Positions 14,101 through 29,100 of a DNA stretch of 64,000 nucleotides are shown here, piece by piece. The stretch comes from Aphis gossypii (lineage: Eukaryota > Arthropoda > Insecta > Hemiptera > Aphididae). The notes beneath the pieces are model-generated. The model was not told where the DNA came from, did not search any database, and worked only from the letters and a program-made list of their open reading frames with translations. Each line of letters starts with the position of its first letter. Position 1 is the stretch's first letter. The translations under genes and the position numbers were made by a program. The stretch covers positions 22,049,260 to 22,113,259 of the forward strand of contig NC_065530.1 in NCBI RefSeq assembly GCF_020184175.1, read 5' to 3'.

Positions 14101-17100
14101 GCTTATTTCATGTGTTAATTACGCAAGTTTGTATAGATCGTTATTATTATTATTCGTTTTTTTCATTTTTTATTATTATTTTTACTAAAACAGTGTATTT
14201 TAACAATGCGGAATGTATATTTTTAAACATCGAAAATTGTTTGTATTTAAACTTTGTCTTGTAATCATATTATCTAACACACAAATTACATATTATGTTA
14301 ATCGTAAGAACTATGTCGTTCTCAAATAATACGCTATAGGGCATAGGGTATAAAGAACTAGATGAGGTAAAGTTTAGAAACATAACTTTTTAATAGTGTT
14401 TTTAGTTTAATATTTAAATCAATTGTTTTCTAAATTGTGATTCGCGTGTGAATATTTCAAAAACGTGTTTAATATTATAATATTAACTTCCTTTTTTTCT
14501 TCGACTCACCGTGTACGTATTATGTTGACAAATGAAACTTATATATGTATCTTCTTAATGAATTTCTAATTTCCTTCTAATTACAGCAATTAATCATAAC
14601 GATACTGTGTTATTTAGATAATATGATGGACACTAATGATACTACGTTAAAATAAATAAGTTTAGTCGTATATTTTACTTATCTAAAATCGGCAGTACAA
14701 CTTAGTTCGGTGAGCGAAAGACGATAAATTTAATTCAAGATAAAAGTACAAATTGCGATACGCTCAAAAAATATGAAAACTTATTCTGAAAACTTTTATA
14801 CGATGAATATATCGATAAAAAAAATCTTACATTGAATCCGTGGTGTTTTGTTTTATTTTTAGTTAACCAATGTAATATAATATTATGTACTTACGTTCCA
14901 CAGTATAATTCTTCGACTGTCGTCTGAATATTTTCGAAAATATTTTATCAATAACAAACGTAGGTATCACCGTCATTTCGACGCGATAGTATTACGGACG
15001 ATTGGCGTACGCGAAAAGGAAATATGTATACAAAAGTATACACTAAGACGTATAGTGATGTGCGTATTATATTTATACTATGCGTATTGCACGAGCATAA
15101 AAAATAAACAATAATTGTATGTGTACAGCCATAAAACGACGAAACTTTTTAAAAATGAAAACTTTTTTCTTTAGTGTGTATGTGTGTGTATGTTCACGAG
15201 TGGCAAGATTAAGATTATATTCTAAGACACGTTTGAATGTGACTGAATAAAGCGGCCGGCGAGTGCACCAATTATTGGCCGAGAAGAGGACATGCCGCGT
15301 GCTTTTACCGACCGTGTGGAGGGGAACCGCACACGTTTAAAATATAATATATTATTATTATTATTATCACATAATATCGTGTACCGTGTATTTTGTGTGC
15401 CGCGTTGTATAACCGACGTGCCCGTGTACAATATGAACAATATAATAATAATAGTAATAATATGTACTACAACAAAAACACGGCCGTGCTTGCGGGCTTT
15501 CGATCCCTGGGCTCGTCGAGTCCTTGATGGCTGATCACGTTATGCGGTATATTACTCTGCCGTGGCCCGTGTTTTGCAACAAAAAGAAACGATTTCAAAA
15601 AGTCACATCCAACCCTCACGATAGTAATATAATATAATATCACAATACCTATTATATAAGCGCATCCCCTTCGGGTACGACGATACATTTTTGACTCTGC
15701 CCCCGCAAAATGTAATTATCATCAAGACACTGTTAACCGTGTTAATGCTGTGTAAGGTACACGTACTTGAAACTAGTTTAAACACGCCATTATGCCTGAA
15801 CATTATGTTGTGTAATAAAGAGAGATAAAAATACCAAACTGTAGATAGCGAGCGGATAAAAATCATAATTTAAATAAAATTATTTTTACATTAAATACCC
15901 GAGACTTGTTGTGTTATGATAGGTAGGTATGCGAAAGTGTCAAATGGTCCGGAACGTCAATACTGTTTATCTGAACTAAAAATAAATTATAAACTTTATC
16001 CGAGTTTAACGACTTTACGAAAAATAAGTTTAACTATAAATAACTGAAATTCGACATTTCTGTAACACATCATCTTTCCGAGAAAAACCAATGACAGCAC
16101 ACAAGAAAACTTTTAACGTTATTAGTTTTTTTTTTTTTAAATACCAGACCTGTTTATTAGATAAATTGATTTTTCTAATATTATTATTTTGACTACCTAC
16201 AATATATCGACATTTCGTATTATTTATTTGGTCAGAGTATGTAAAATTAATAAAGTATTTGGATAGATACCGCCAAGCAGTAATTTTTTATTGAATTATT
16301 TGTACAACTTTGAAAGATGACGTTTAATAACTACTATATAATTTTAAATGTTTATACAAATAACAAATATTTAACAAATGTTCAAATTATAAAATATTAA
16401 AACTATAATTAAACTGTTTTATAATAATTATGAGTACTGTATAATTATTGTGCTCTGTCAACTGTCATTGTTGTAATCTTTTTTAATGGTGTAAAAATTA
16501 AATTTTACTATAAAAATGAGTATATAAAAACGTTTTATTTAGTACAATCTATAAAATGTGTATGGTTATGTATATTATATTAATATTATTACATTGTATA
16601 AAATATTTCTCAAAATATCAATCAATTCCTTTTTTTGAATTTCATGATTCATATTTTTACATATAGTTTATATTTAAATGCACTTTCAGCGCCAACATAT
16701 TAATTAATGTTTAAATAATTAAAATATTTTCAAATATTATAAATCACAATCATACTATGTTAATTAAGTAATTTATGCCTTTATCGGACTTCATATAATA
16801 ATCTATTTACTATATTTAATAATTTAGGAAATGAAGGACGTTTTTCCAACTATATATAATTATATTATAACCTATTTTTCTAGTTTATTAATATTTAAAA
16901 TGTTCCTTATTTAAACTCTTTACATAAAAATCAATTATTTTAAATAACATAAAAAAATATTCAACCCTTTTTAAACCAAAATTAAATTAATAATAAATAC
17001 AGGTTTAAAAAAAGAAAGTCTAGAATTTTTTAATATAATGGCACCACAAACAAAGATAAGTAACTAAGAAAAATAATTAACAACATTTAAATAGATTTTC

Positions 17101-20100
17101 ATTGTATTTTTTTATTTATTCTTGAAACTAGAACTTTGGAAAGTATTTTATATAAATATAATATTTTCAGAGTTTATGATTATGTAATACTAAATTATTC
17201 GATATCTTTTTTTATTATAATAATTATCATAGTTATATAAACCAATTTTTTTGTTAAATTTAAAAAGCATAATAATAATTCATCTACATATATTTTATGG
17301 TTGAATTATTCTTATACCTATTCACATACATTATGATGAAATCACTTTAACTACTTTAAATACTTCATCAAATGTTTTATGAATAAGATACAACCATATT
17401 ATTAAAATAAATTTTATTTGTTACTTGATTTTTAAATAATTAGACTTAATTCAAAATATTAACATTTTATTGTAGCATTAAACTGAAAAAAGTATAAACT
17501 ATCTTATAGTAAACTGAAGCGATTTATGATCTTATGCAGTAAAAAAAGAATAGAAATACATTTTTGACTTCATTATATAAAACACTATGCCCGTATAAAC
17601 ATTTGTATAAAAAGAAAAATCTTTAATCCCAACTTTTACTCATTTAGTAAAATGAAACTTTGCTTTCTACCAAGTCAGCGAGGTTAAAGTTTTTCTATTC
17701 TTTTGTTTTTAGTACAGTACTTATGTCTTTTCATATAAGCCAAGATGTGAGCTTTGGCTGGACACATCTAAGGATCGAAAAATGCTGGATACTACGTAAA
17801 CGATTCTGATTTCAGAACACCCACGGGCAGCTATTTATTGGCACCGAGTCAGCCCGACGCCGTTCAAATACCTATGAAACGCGTTATTATAAAATAAAAT
17901 AAATAATATTGCAAACGGCAGACCCATTTGGAGCATAAAATACTGTCCTTGGCCGGTTACGTTTAATATATCCTTACAGAATCCATAACCGTATGAATAT
18001 TATAAAACATATAAACAAAGCTAATATTCAATACGTACACTCGAATGATTAACGTTTCCACGAGGCATGACTTTCAAATTTAAATTTATGTACATTGCAG
18101 TATGTATAATATACTGCATGTGATATTATAGGGCTCTAAATTCATGGGGCGTTTTCTTCTTCGGGTCATTTATTAATATAGATAATATTATACTAGTATT
18201 CTGATTCGATTAAAAATTAACTCTGTTGCCACAATTATTTTTCCCCGAGCTGTCACATAATCAGCTTCTAATAAATTTTTAATGAATATATTTTCGTAGC
18301 ATTCATTGCTAATGACCCATCATTAGTATTAAATTACACTGAAATTGAATGAGCTAGTTTATTCAAATAGGTACTTAATGTATTCCACTTTTGAAACTTC
18401 ACTAATTTTCTTTTAAAAAATAAACTACTTAATCCGTAAAATATTAAAATCAATACGAATCATATACATTTATTTATTTAAAATAAGTGTGTGATTATAA
18501 TAGCATTATACCTATAGATAATCTATAGATTAAGACGTATTGTTAAATTAAATGTAGTTACTTGTCGACTATATGTATAATATACTATATATTATCAATG
18601 ATATTATGTAGGTACTCCGTGGCTTTATATGAATGGGTAGGTATTTATTTACATAAAACTACTAAAAAACAATATTTAACTTATAACAAAAAATAAAACA
18701 TTTGTACAAACGAATAATAACCATATATATTATAATAAATGCATTTATGGAATACAGAATCGTAATGACGCTATTACAACTTTGTATAACTACATATAAT
18801 ATATTTTAAATTTAACCCATTGCGTTAACTTTTTTTGATTTGGGTCATTTTGTTTTTACTACAAATTAATATCATTAACATTATAAAATCATGACATGGA
18901 CAATTAATTTCGCTGTCTTATTGAAATCACACAAATAACTTAAGTTATCTTTATTCGTCGAATTGCAGATGAAAATGTTTACTGTCAATAGAAAAATATT
19001 ACAGACACACGTTCATATCGTAAATTGATAGTTTAATTCAATTTCCAAACCAGTCGTATTGTTACGACCATTAAACGAGCTGGCCATGCGGAAATGAAAA
19101 AACCAATTGATGATAGCCTTGACGGTAGGTACATTGGATAACATATTGGGTCAGCAATACACCTTAAATATTTTACCGATATTCGACTTCATTTTACGAA
19201 ACATAAGAAAAATATAGTTTAACCTGTACCTACTGTTAACTGTTCATATCAATAAAGTACCACCAAAAAACACCTGCAATAATTTAATTTTTCTATTTTA
19301 TTAATATATATAGCATTATTCTCGGGCATTTGACTTGAAGACGCCATGACTAATATTTTTTGAAATCAACTGTCCGTATTTTAGCCTTTCCAATAATACA
19401 GACTATCGTAATCATGACAATCATAAAATATTTTTGTCACACGTAGAGTGTGTCAAAATGAGTACTGAAGAACACTGAACACCCACTGCGTGAAAGTTAT
19501 ACTGAATTTCTTCTATTCGTTAATAATTTTAAAAGAAGAAGAAAATAATATTTACTAAAACTAATTATATAATATGTTACGCTTAAACATTGTATTGGTA
19601 ATTTTGAAAAAAAAAAGTACTTGTAATTATCTAAAACGTCTTTATTTTGAAATATTTTACTCTCAAATTAATATTTGTTTGATATATCTCAATACGTTAA
19701 ACGATTAATTAATTATGTAATAAATATGTAATTTTTAACAACACGTAAATAATTTTTAAGTCACACAAACGAATGATTATGAAAGTATTTCTAATTAACA
19801 AATCTCTATAGAGTAATGTATATACAGCAAGTATTAAAAAATAAAGACCCAAATATAAAATATATTAGATACTAAAACTATGATCATACTAATAAAATGA
19901 TATTGACAATATCACATAAGCTTTATTGAAATTAATCGTAGAATAGCATGTGTTTAACGTGGATAATACAAAATTATTTCACACGCGAGTAGTTGTGTTA
20001 ACCACACTAGGTAGATTAATAATTAACACTTTTTGTTACTGATTTTTTAATGTAAAAGAAAATTATATAATTTCAATGTAATGAACAATGGTTAATAGGC

Positions 20101-23100
20101 GTGTTACATTTGTACAATTCGAGTGTTATAATTAAACACGTCATAAAATTTTCCATAAACCTAAATCCCACATGTTTTTCTTAAATTGCTGTAATAGATT
20201 CTTTGTCTTACCATGCGATAACCACAGAGAATAAAATAGCTCAGATCCCCCAACGAGATAAGTTAACTAGAAAGGTCGAAAACAAATTACCCTCAAATTA
20301 AACTCCGTCCAATAGTTTTCTCCTTTTAACAAATTATCTAATTACTGTCTTTTCAACTGATTAAGATCGATTTTGTTTTACAAAAATGTTTAATTCACAT
20401 TCTCGTAAGCTATATAATATAATCTTTAATTAAATTACTTTGTTAGCTAAACACATATGAAATTTAAATTAATTTATATTAACAGTAAAAACATATTTAT
20501 GTTGATCTAAAATTATAGATCAGTTCTATTATACAAGAAAAATTAACAATAAATATAGGTACACCAAAACAGTAGATAGTATAGACATTTTTTTACATCG
20601 TTTAAAATTATAGAGTAAATTCTACAAGAAAAAAAACTGATTTTAATTATTAATTTAGATTTTATACGGCTTGTAAATATTTTTTTATATACCTATACAA
20701 TAAATACAAATTATATCTATAATGTTAATAAAACAAGTTTAAATTAATTAAATGAATTAGCTACATTTCAAAAAAACTAAAAACTAAAGAGAAGGAGTCA
20801 TCCAGTAACGGGACTTATTGTAATTAAGTGTAACTTTTAAATTGTTATGGGTAATGATAACAATTTTAGGTCAAAAAAGCTTACACGAAATAAAATATAT
20901 AGATACCTAATATTCAAGTTATCATTGAATATTAATTTTTGAAGTGAACTTATTTATGTAAATATTTGATACTTATGTTATAAGGTGCCTATACTTTATA
21001 AATATGTCATGCAGCTTGTCTACATTATTGTCGCCCACCGTAAACAAATACTGACCATCAGGGCCAAAGATCAGTCATTGTTTTGACACAGCAATTATAA
21101 TATAATATGTTAAGGACTTTTCGATCCTATTTGAGAACCGAAGTGCTTTTGGGTTTATATGGATTGACAGGCTGTTTTATAATTTATGGTTTTCTATTCT
21201 TTTATATGATCAGTTATGTCTGCGCTTGATTGCCAGCAGGTCACGGATAAATGTGTCTCAGACTCAGTCTGAAAATGGTGTTAGACACCTCGATTTTTCT
21301 CACCTAAGTACTCAGATGTTAGAAGTACATCTAATAGATGAAATCAAGGTTTTCAATCACTAAACAAACGCCTGTGGCTAATCAATAACGTTTCAATGCA
21401 TTTTTAAGCATCGACACAAGGATCTTATCATTAGTTTAATCATTAAACACACCATTATTTAAATTATCAAACAATATTTGTATACATCAATATGGAATGT
21501 ATATATTTTATTTCCTTTTTTTTCAATAATAGTTATTTTTTAAGAACATAAAAAACCTATCAATTTAATATCATTATTAAAATCTATAATAATACAATTG
21601 TTACGTGATTCGTTAAGTACATACTCAATATTTTTAATCTTATTATTAATTTTTAAAAAGATACTTTAATTACTGTAAATTGAATTATGTATTTTTATAT
21701 ACGTATGTACCTACTTACATTATTGAAATCAAAATAATAAATTTAATAATCATGGTTGATGTAAAAGTATTTTCATAGTAAGCAATTATTAATTGTTTAC
21801 AAAATAAATTTAATATACATAACTCTTATTTTAGTTTATAATTTTACCTTTTCCGATCATAAACAATATATTTTATAATATAGAAACTACATTTTTATAT
21901 ACTTAGTTTAATAATTCTATGTACATTGTACTTGAATATAAATATATAAAATTATAAATTATATTAATCAAAATGTATTAAATATATTATAGTTGTTCAA
22001 ATGTTGAAGTGAATTAAAAATAAAAAAACCAATCCGATACCCAAGATCATTTGCTTATATTATGATTTTATCAAAATACAAATAATTAATTTAATACGTT
22101 TGTATTGAGTATAAATATTTCATTGGAGCTTATATGAATTACAGAAGAATCGTAGGGGGGCTAATCGACAACATTTCCGGCGCACTAAAAGTTAACCCCC
22201 TATGGTTACAATGCCAAAAATGTTGGAAAAAAATAAACCATTCAAAAGTTCCGGTAAAGTGGTGTTTCCAAACAGGACACCTGTAGTGATAAAATCATTG
22301 AAAAAATCCCTTAACCCACAATTATTTCGTCATACTTTCACTCAGTTAAACAGCTGAACACAATTTTCATTATTTTAGCACTATTTTCTCTTGTGTACGC
22401 ATAAATGCTGTACACCTATAGATACACACACACTCCATACACATAACATACATTTAAATTGTCTATTTAAAAAGTATAAAGTAGTTTTACCTACTGTTAA
22501 AAATATATCGTATTGCATCATAAAAAATATTTTTAATACAAATTTATTTGATATTATGATAACTACTGTATATAAAGAAAAAACACATAAATCCTGTTCG
22601 TTTAAAATTTCCAAGAGCATAAAAATTGAATAATATTATACGATTGAAATCTATGAAAATATTCAATTAATTCGTTTATCAAACGATGTAATACTGATTA
22701 GATGAAGTACATTATAAATATATGTATATCTCACCGATTGACGAGATACAATATAATTTACGTTGTGATATTATATCGAGGCGTATTTACACAAATTAGT
22801 TTATAATTTTGGGATTAGTGACCTTGAAACCGGTAAAACTCTACATTGTATAAAAATAAAATATGATAAATTAGTTTATTTTTTTTTCAAACGAACTGAT
22901 TTATCTACGTTGATATTTAAATGTATCGAAACCACTAACTGTAGTATTTTGTAAATTTTTTTTTACTTATACATAAATATATATTTAAATATTATAAACA
23001 TATTATTCTTTACTATCATAGCAAATTATTTATGTTAAATATACATTTATATTCACCAACATAATAATAATGATAATGATAGCCCCGCTGGAAATGTTCG

Positions 23101-26100
23101 CTTATAGTGGCAATTTAATAAAAAAAAAATAACTTCTTTGTTTCGATAAATTAATAGGTAATGGAATGTATTTTTTTTTTTAAATTTTTAGACGTACTTG
23201 TATTTATAAAATATAATAATATGTTATGATAAATATTATATTAACCATCAAGCAGAGGTTCAACAAAATTTAATTCACAAACTATCTAGGTAAATAGGCG
23301 TAAAATATCTACTGTATAATTTATAAAATATATATATATAAGTATTTTTGTTATAATACCCACTAAAGTTAATAAACCATAATAATATTATGCTTTGTAG
23401 TTAATAAAAAAATTATACGATTGATAAAGATAATACTTATTGATTATTGTATAGTGTTTCGACATAATATCAAATTATCAGCCTAATATTTCTGTAGTGA
23501 CTTAATTTTTCCATATTTATTGACATTATTGAGAATGATGTACCTATAGTGCAGTGTCAATGATAGAAAGTGGAGATTTATTAGCCAGTCAAATGGAACC
23601 ATTATAATAAATAAACACATGTGTAATGTGTATGTGCAGTGCCCGCGTGGATATGAGCCGATAAATGGTAATAAATTCAATTAAATTAAATCCAGTCAAA
23701 TCTGGAAACAAATTAGCTAATTACATTTAGTTTTCCATTTTTATGCGTGTGTCACTTTTACAATGACCACCAAGCCTAATGCATATGAATATCCGTTTAT
23801 TTTTGCTGTGATCGATTAACTTTACGATTATTTCTGAAGGGTTCCGTGGTATTCCAGATGCAGATATAAATAGTTATATTATTATCATTATAAACCACTA
23901 TCATACATCTCGACGATACGTCAGACTTAATATTTTATATTTTAACTTTTTAAAGATCAAACCTAGTCGAAAATAAAATAAAAAGGTACATGAATAAATC
24001 TGAAAAGTTTAATAATTGACCAAATTTTAATAAAACAGTGTTTGATAATGGTTTTAATTTACTTAACATTGTTGTATCTACTACAAAGTAAAAAAAAACC
24101 CGTGACTGATGCACTTGTATTGCCCACCTATATATTATTTTCACGGTCGAGTAAAAATATATGATAATATCTAAAAAGGAAATGAACCACAGATGTTTCG
24201 AACATAATTTATTTATTTTTGGACATTTTTTTCCCTTTCAATCGTTTTTTTTCTTTCTGTATAATTGACAAATCGCAACGGAATACTGCAAAAACACGGA
24301 TCGAAGGCCTAGTGACACTTCAATGTACGTCGAAGCTCGTTCTCGTTCACGGTTATAACAGTCGGAACCTTTCACCGGCTGTATCCATTAATGGATTCTC
24401 CGAGCAAATATGTTCACCGCCCGCACACGATCAATCATAATATAATAATAACATAATACTATATTCTAGTACCTATGGTAATAAATGTGATCGGAATAAA
24501 ATATATATAGGTAACGAAAAAAATAACAATATTATCAGCAGGTAATACACATGGTTTGTCCAACGGCTGTGCCAGATTTAAAAACCAGATGGCCCCTTCG
24601 GGTAATTTGCATGCCATCGTCACAATACAGTAAAATGAGCGTTCGAGGACATCACATTCTTAATCCAATTACGCTGCATACGTACAATGTACCGTATTGT
24701 CCGATGAAGATGCATAACAAATGTTTCCAAACACCAGAATTCGTCGATACGGAAGTTAAAAGTGACAGTGCAAACCTCTGGGCAAAAATGTAACCGATCA
24801 TTTTTTTATAGCCTATTTATTCCTATACCTACCCGTAGTAAAAATAACATCATAACAACACAAATAATAATAAATGGACATGTCATATTGTTTTTATGAA
24901 CAATCTAATAATAATAATAATAATAATATCTAATAATTTTTACGAAGGACACTATTTACACCGAAAGTACATAATTTTTTTACTCAATAACCGTGATGCG
25001 TGTTCTAGAGAAAGACATTATCTATTATGATGTATTCATAAATTAATCATATTATTATATGTATGTACTTAAAGTCAACAACAATTGAAATAGGTTCCAG
25101 GAATTTATTCAACATTATAATATATATTACAAAGTACAAGCACTAAAAAGTTGCTTGTCTTTTACTTATTAGTAAGACCAGAGGCGACAAAATATTCTAA
25201 AGCATAATTAATATCCTTCACTATACTTCCGTGACGTTAATATAGATGGGAAATGGGCCCAGTTAAGTTAGTTCCAAGAATCTAAACCTCCAAACAATGT
25301 CCGTGATCCTTGGCTTTGATGGGTAGGAATATTGTGGCTGAATCTCCCTTAGACTTAATGGCAGAGTTTTCAAGTAGACTATACCAATCCCTTACCCTAA
25401 GTACCCTCTTTCATTTATAGAAATGCACATGAACGATCCAATACGAAGGGTATATGCTACATCTAGGCACTTCGATATTAAAGCCCGAAAACTTTAGAAA
25501 ATCCAGTACTTAGTGCAATTTTGATAATTACTACATGCATAATTTAAGTACCAATATATGGAAATAAAAAAAAAACAATTGAAAAATCTACTAATATATT
25601 ATAAATTAAAAAATCAAATCTCAAATTAAAAAAATTAGGTAAGTACCTACATAATTTATATCTTTGTTATACAACATGCTCCCGTGTGCAAAATCATGCA
25701 CATTGTTGGTGCCGGAAACTGACAATGTATAATTATTCAAATTCTTTGTTGATTTTTTTTGTAAAGTACATTATTTCCTCATACACGATTACAGACACTG
25801 TTCTCTCAAGCATATCACAAAAACAAATATACGCATATTCTGGACTTATTATTTTACATTCTACATGACATTTAGTAGAAATCATATATTTTAAAACAAT
25901 TAGCTAATAATAAAAAAAAAAAATAATTTACAACATGAATTTCTCTTTTATATTAATATCAGACTATTTAAATAAATCAGTATACATTTTAGCAAATAAA
26001 TCTTATAAATGTTTAAAACAAAATGTTTTATGCATTAAACAATTATAAATTATACAAAAAAAAAAATTTCAAATACATACACTTGTCTTTATTCGTCTTG

Positions 26101-29100
26101 ATTAACTTCTACTGGATGATTCTATTAACAGTTAACAATCACCATCTCGAAATGTATTAACGTTTTGAAAAATATATTTTTTACATAATTGAAGTGATTA
26201 CAAAACAATATTTATGTAAAAAGTTAAATTATTTACTTTTTTATCGTTATTATTTTAAAGTTTTTTTACTTTATTTAATGATGACATGAAATTTTAATTT
26301 TACATTTCAAAGCAGATTATTTTTCTGTAGATTTTAAACGAATACTTACTTAGTATATTATGACTACCTAGTTAAAGTTTAGAGAGCGGAGTAGTAAACA
26401 AACATTTTTCGGAATAAACTTTTGTAACACAACTCCCATAATCTTAACTTTAAATACTAATAAATTATAAAATATAAGCACATATTTTTAATTACATATG
26501 TTAGATCAGAATATTTTTCTGAGAAATTTAATTTATAAAAATAAAATTTCAAACGGGAGTTAACTAGTTATGCCCTATAACTAATTAACCACTTGTTAGT
26601 GTTAAATCGTTTTAAATATTATTTAAAATATTTTGCCCTGATACACGAAACTAAAAATATAATGTGTGTGGTTTAAAAAAGTAAATACTTAAATAATTAT
26701 TAAGTTTATAACGACAAAAGTATTTCCTAAAATCTACATAATATACTCGTATAGCTTTTTCAAAATGTTTTCTAGTGTTATCACTGTTATCAGATAATTT
26801 AAAATTGTGTAAATAAAATATTTTCAAAAACTTCAATACTTTTAACAATATATAATATACAAAGTACTGTTAATAGAATCATCCTGTAATCTGTATAGAT
26901 TTTATGTATTTTTACTTCATCACCTAAAAGTTTTTCTTTACCTTACGTACATATATGTATTGTACACTAAAAACCTATATCTTCTTCTTTCTGCTGTAAA
27001 AACAATTATTTTATTTTGTTTTATTATAATATCAACATATTCCAGCCTAATTGCCATAATCTAACTTTTTAAAATTCATTTAAAAATTGATTTTCATTTT
27101 TCAGGCAATTTCTCAGTCTCATTGTTAATACTTAATTATATTATTTAATTATTTGTGGTAAAAGTTATTTTAAGTATTTTTAATTAAAGTTTAATTTAGC
27201 TTAAAAAACTTAGATTTCATTAGAGTTTCTTGTCACCAAACAATGCAAAACTTTTAACAAAAGTTTCAAAATATGTTATTATTTTAAAGACTTATAAATT
27301 TATATAATAACTGTAACTCACAATTTATAACCTAGCCTATAACTTACTTATTTAATTGTTATTACAAATTGATTTAACCATATAAAACTATAAAAATTAT
27401 CAAAAGTTTATTTGACGCCTGCCATATTCTCACCTTAATAGGTATTTGATTGATATTATACAAATATCTACCACTAAAATATACACTAAACAATAAATGT
27501 GTTAACTACTAATAATATCGAAATACTAGGTATATGCTTAAATTATATTAAGATATTACAAATCCTCGAAAAACAGTTCTTTTTATACAGAACTTATCTA
27601 TATATATGTTATAATATCTAGTACAAAGTATTTATAATATAAATATGACCTTAATCCATAATACTAATTGTATGTTACTGATAATGAATATATTAAGAAA
27701 AAAGAGAATGTCATTTACGACATTTGTGTTTTTCTTACACTTCAAAAAATAGTACAACTAATCATATAACCTCCTTAAAATACATACCTATTTCAAAGTA
27801 TATTTTATTCTATTTTAAATCAAATGTAAAAAAAGTTATTAAATATCAACACAATAAAACAAAATTGTATGTAGGTACCTAATGTTCGTTCAACGTTAAT
27901 AAACTTAAATAATAATAAATATTAAGCGATTATGTTTTTAATTACCTTCCATTAAGGTAAATTGAATTTAATTTACTGTCAGTTATTATCTTTTCTACAT
28001 GATTAGTAATTTAATAAATAGGTTATTAATTATACATACATAATATTATTGTAATCACTTAATGATAATAATTATAAAAAAAAAAAAGTTTTATACCACA
28101 ATATTATTTTCATATTATTGTATTTCATGTTATGTCATATTAAGACTTAGCTATTTTAATATTCGAAACAATTTTATAGTTAACTATAGCCTATAGATAA
28201 TAATAAAGGATTAATATTCTGAGGTAGGTATGCGAAATTGCGTCGTAATTGAGCCAAAAATATTTAATCCATAAACTAATATATAAGTACGTAAATTACT
28301 AACAATATTAACGTACGGTGTAAAATTATTGTCATAAAAGAAAAAGCTTCTATTAATGTTTGGTGTTGTAAAGAAAAACAAACCGGAACAAAGACATATT
28401 CAACATTAATATCCCGATTTCGGTTAAATTACATAGAATATAGATGTTATACAAGCACGCAATTAACACAATCATTAACGTCGAGACGGTAATTGATATT
28501 TATAAACGGATGATAGAGTTTAACTGGTGGAATATTGAATATACCATCAGTGTATACGTATGCAGACTAATAGAAGTACTAAAATCAAGCAAACCAACAT
28601 GATCATTCAATCTATCTTCATACAAATTGTAAGTACTTTTAAAACAAATTCGGTACTTTAAAGTAAAAATGTATTTTTTTTTTTTTTTTTTAATAGTATG
28701 CTAAATGCTTACAAGTGTACTAATTGTATAGGTAGCCATATCTTTTTAATCACAATTACTAGACTATTATCTATACGCATTGATTATCTTAAACGTGTTA
28801 TATTTTATAACGATTATTATTATTTTAAAACTAAATAACAATAAATATCTTCTTTTAGTTTTTTTTTCTTTTTAGTTTTTATATATATTAAACAAAATTG
28901 CTCACAAAGTTCTAAATAAATGAGTTTTTTATTTACAATAAATGCCAACACTTTTTCTCCTGAAACGGCTGAAACTCAATTATCGACTATTCATTTTGAA
29001 GTCCTAATGTTTTTCTCGTGAAGTTTAAATACATAAAATAAGTAATTGTTTTTTTATTTTACTATTCATTACTTTATAAAGCAACATCCTTAAACGACTA

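Noticed and set aside
15603..15866. 87-codon minus-strand frame
   Set aside because: It overlaps another frame on the same strand, has low-complexity content and shows no domain.
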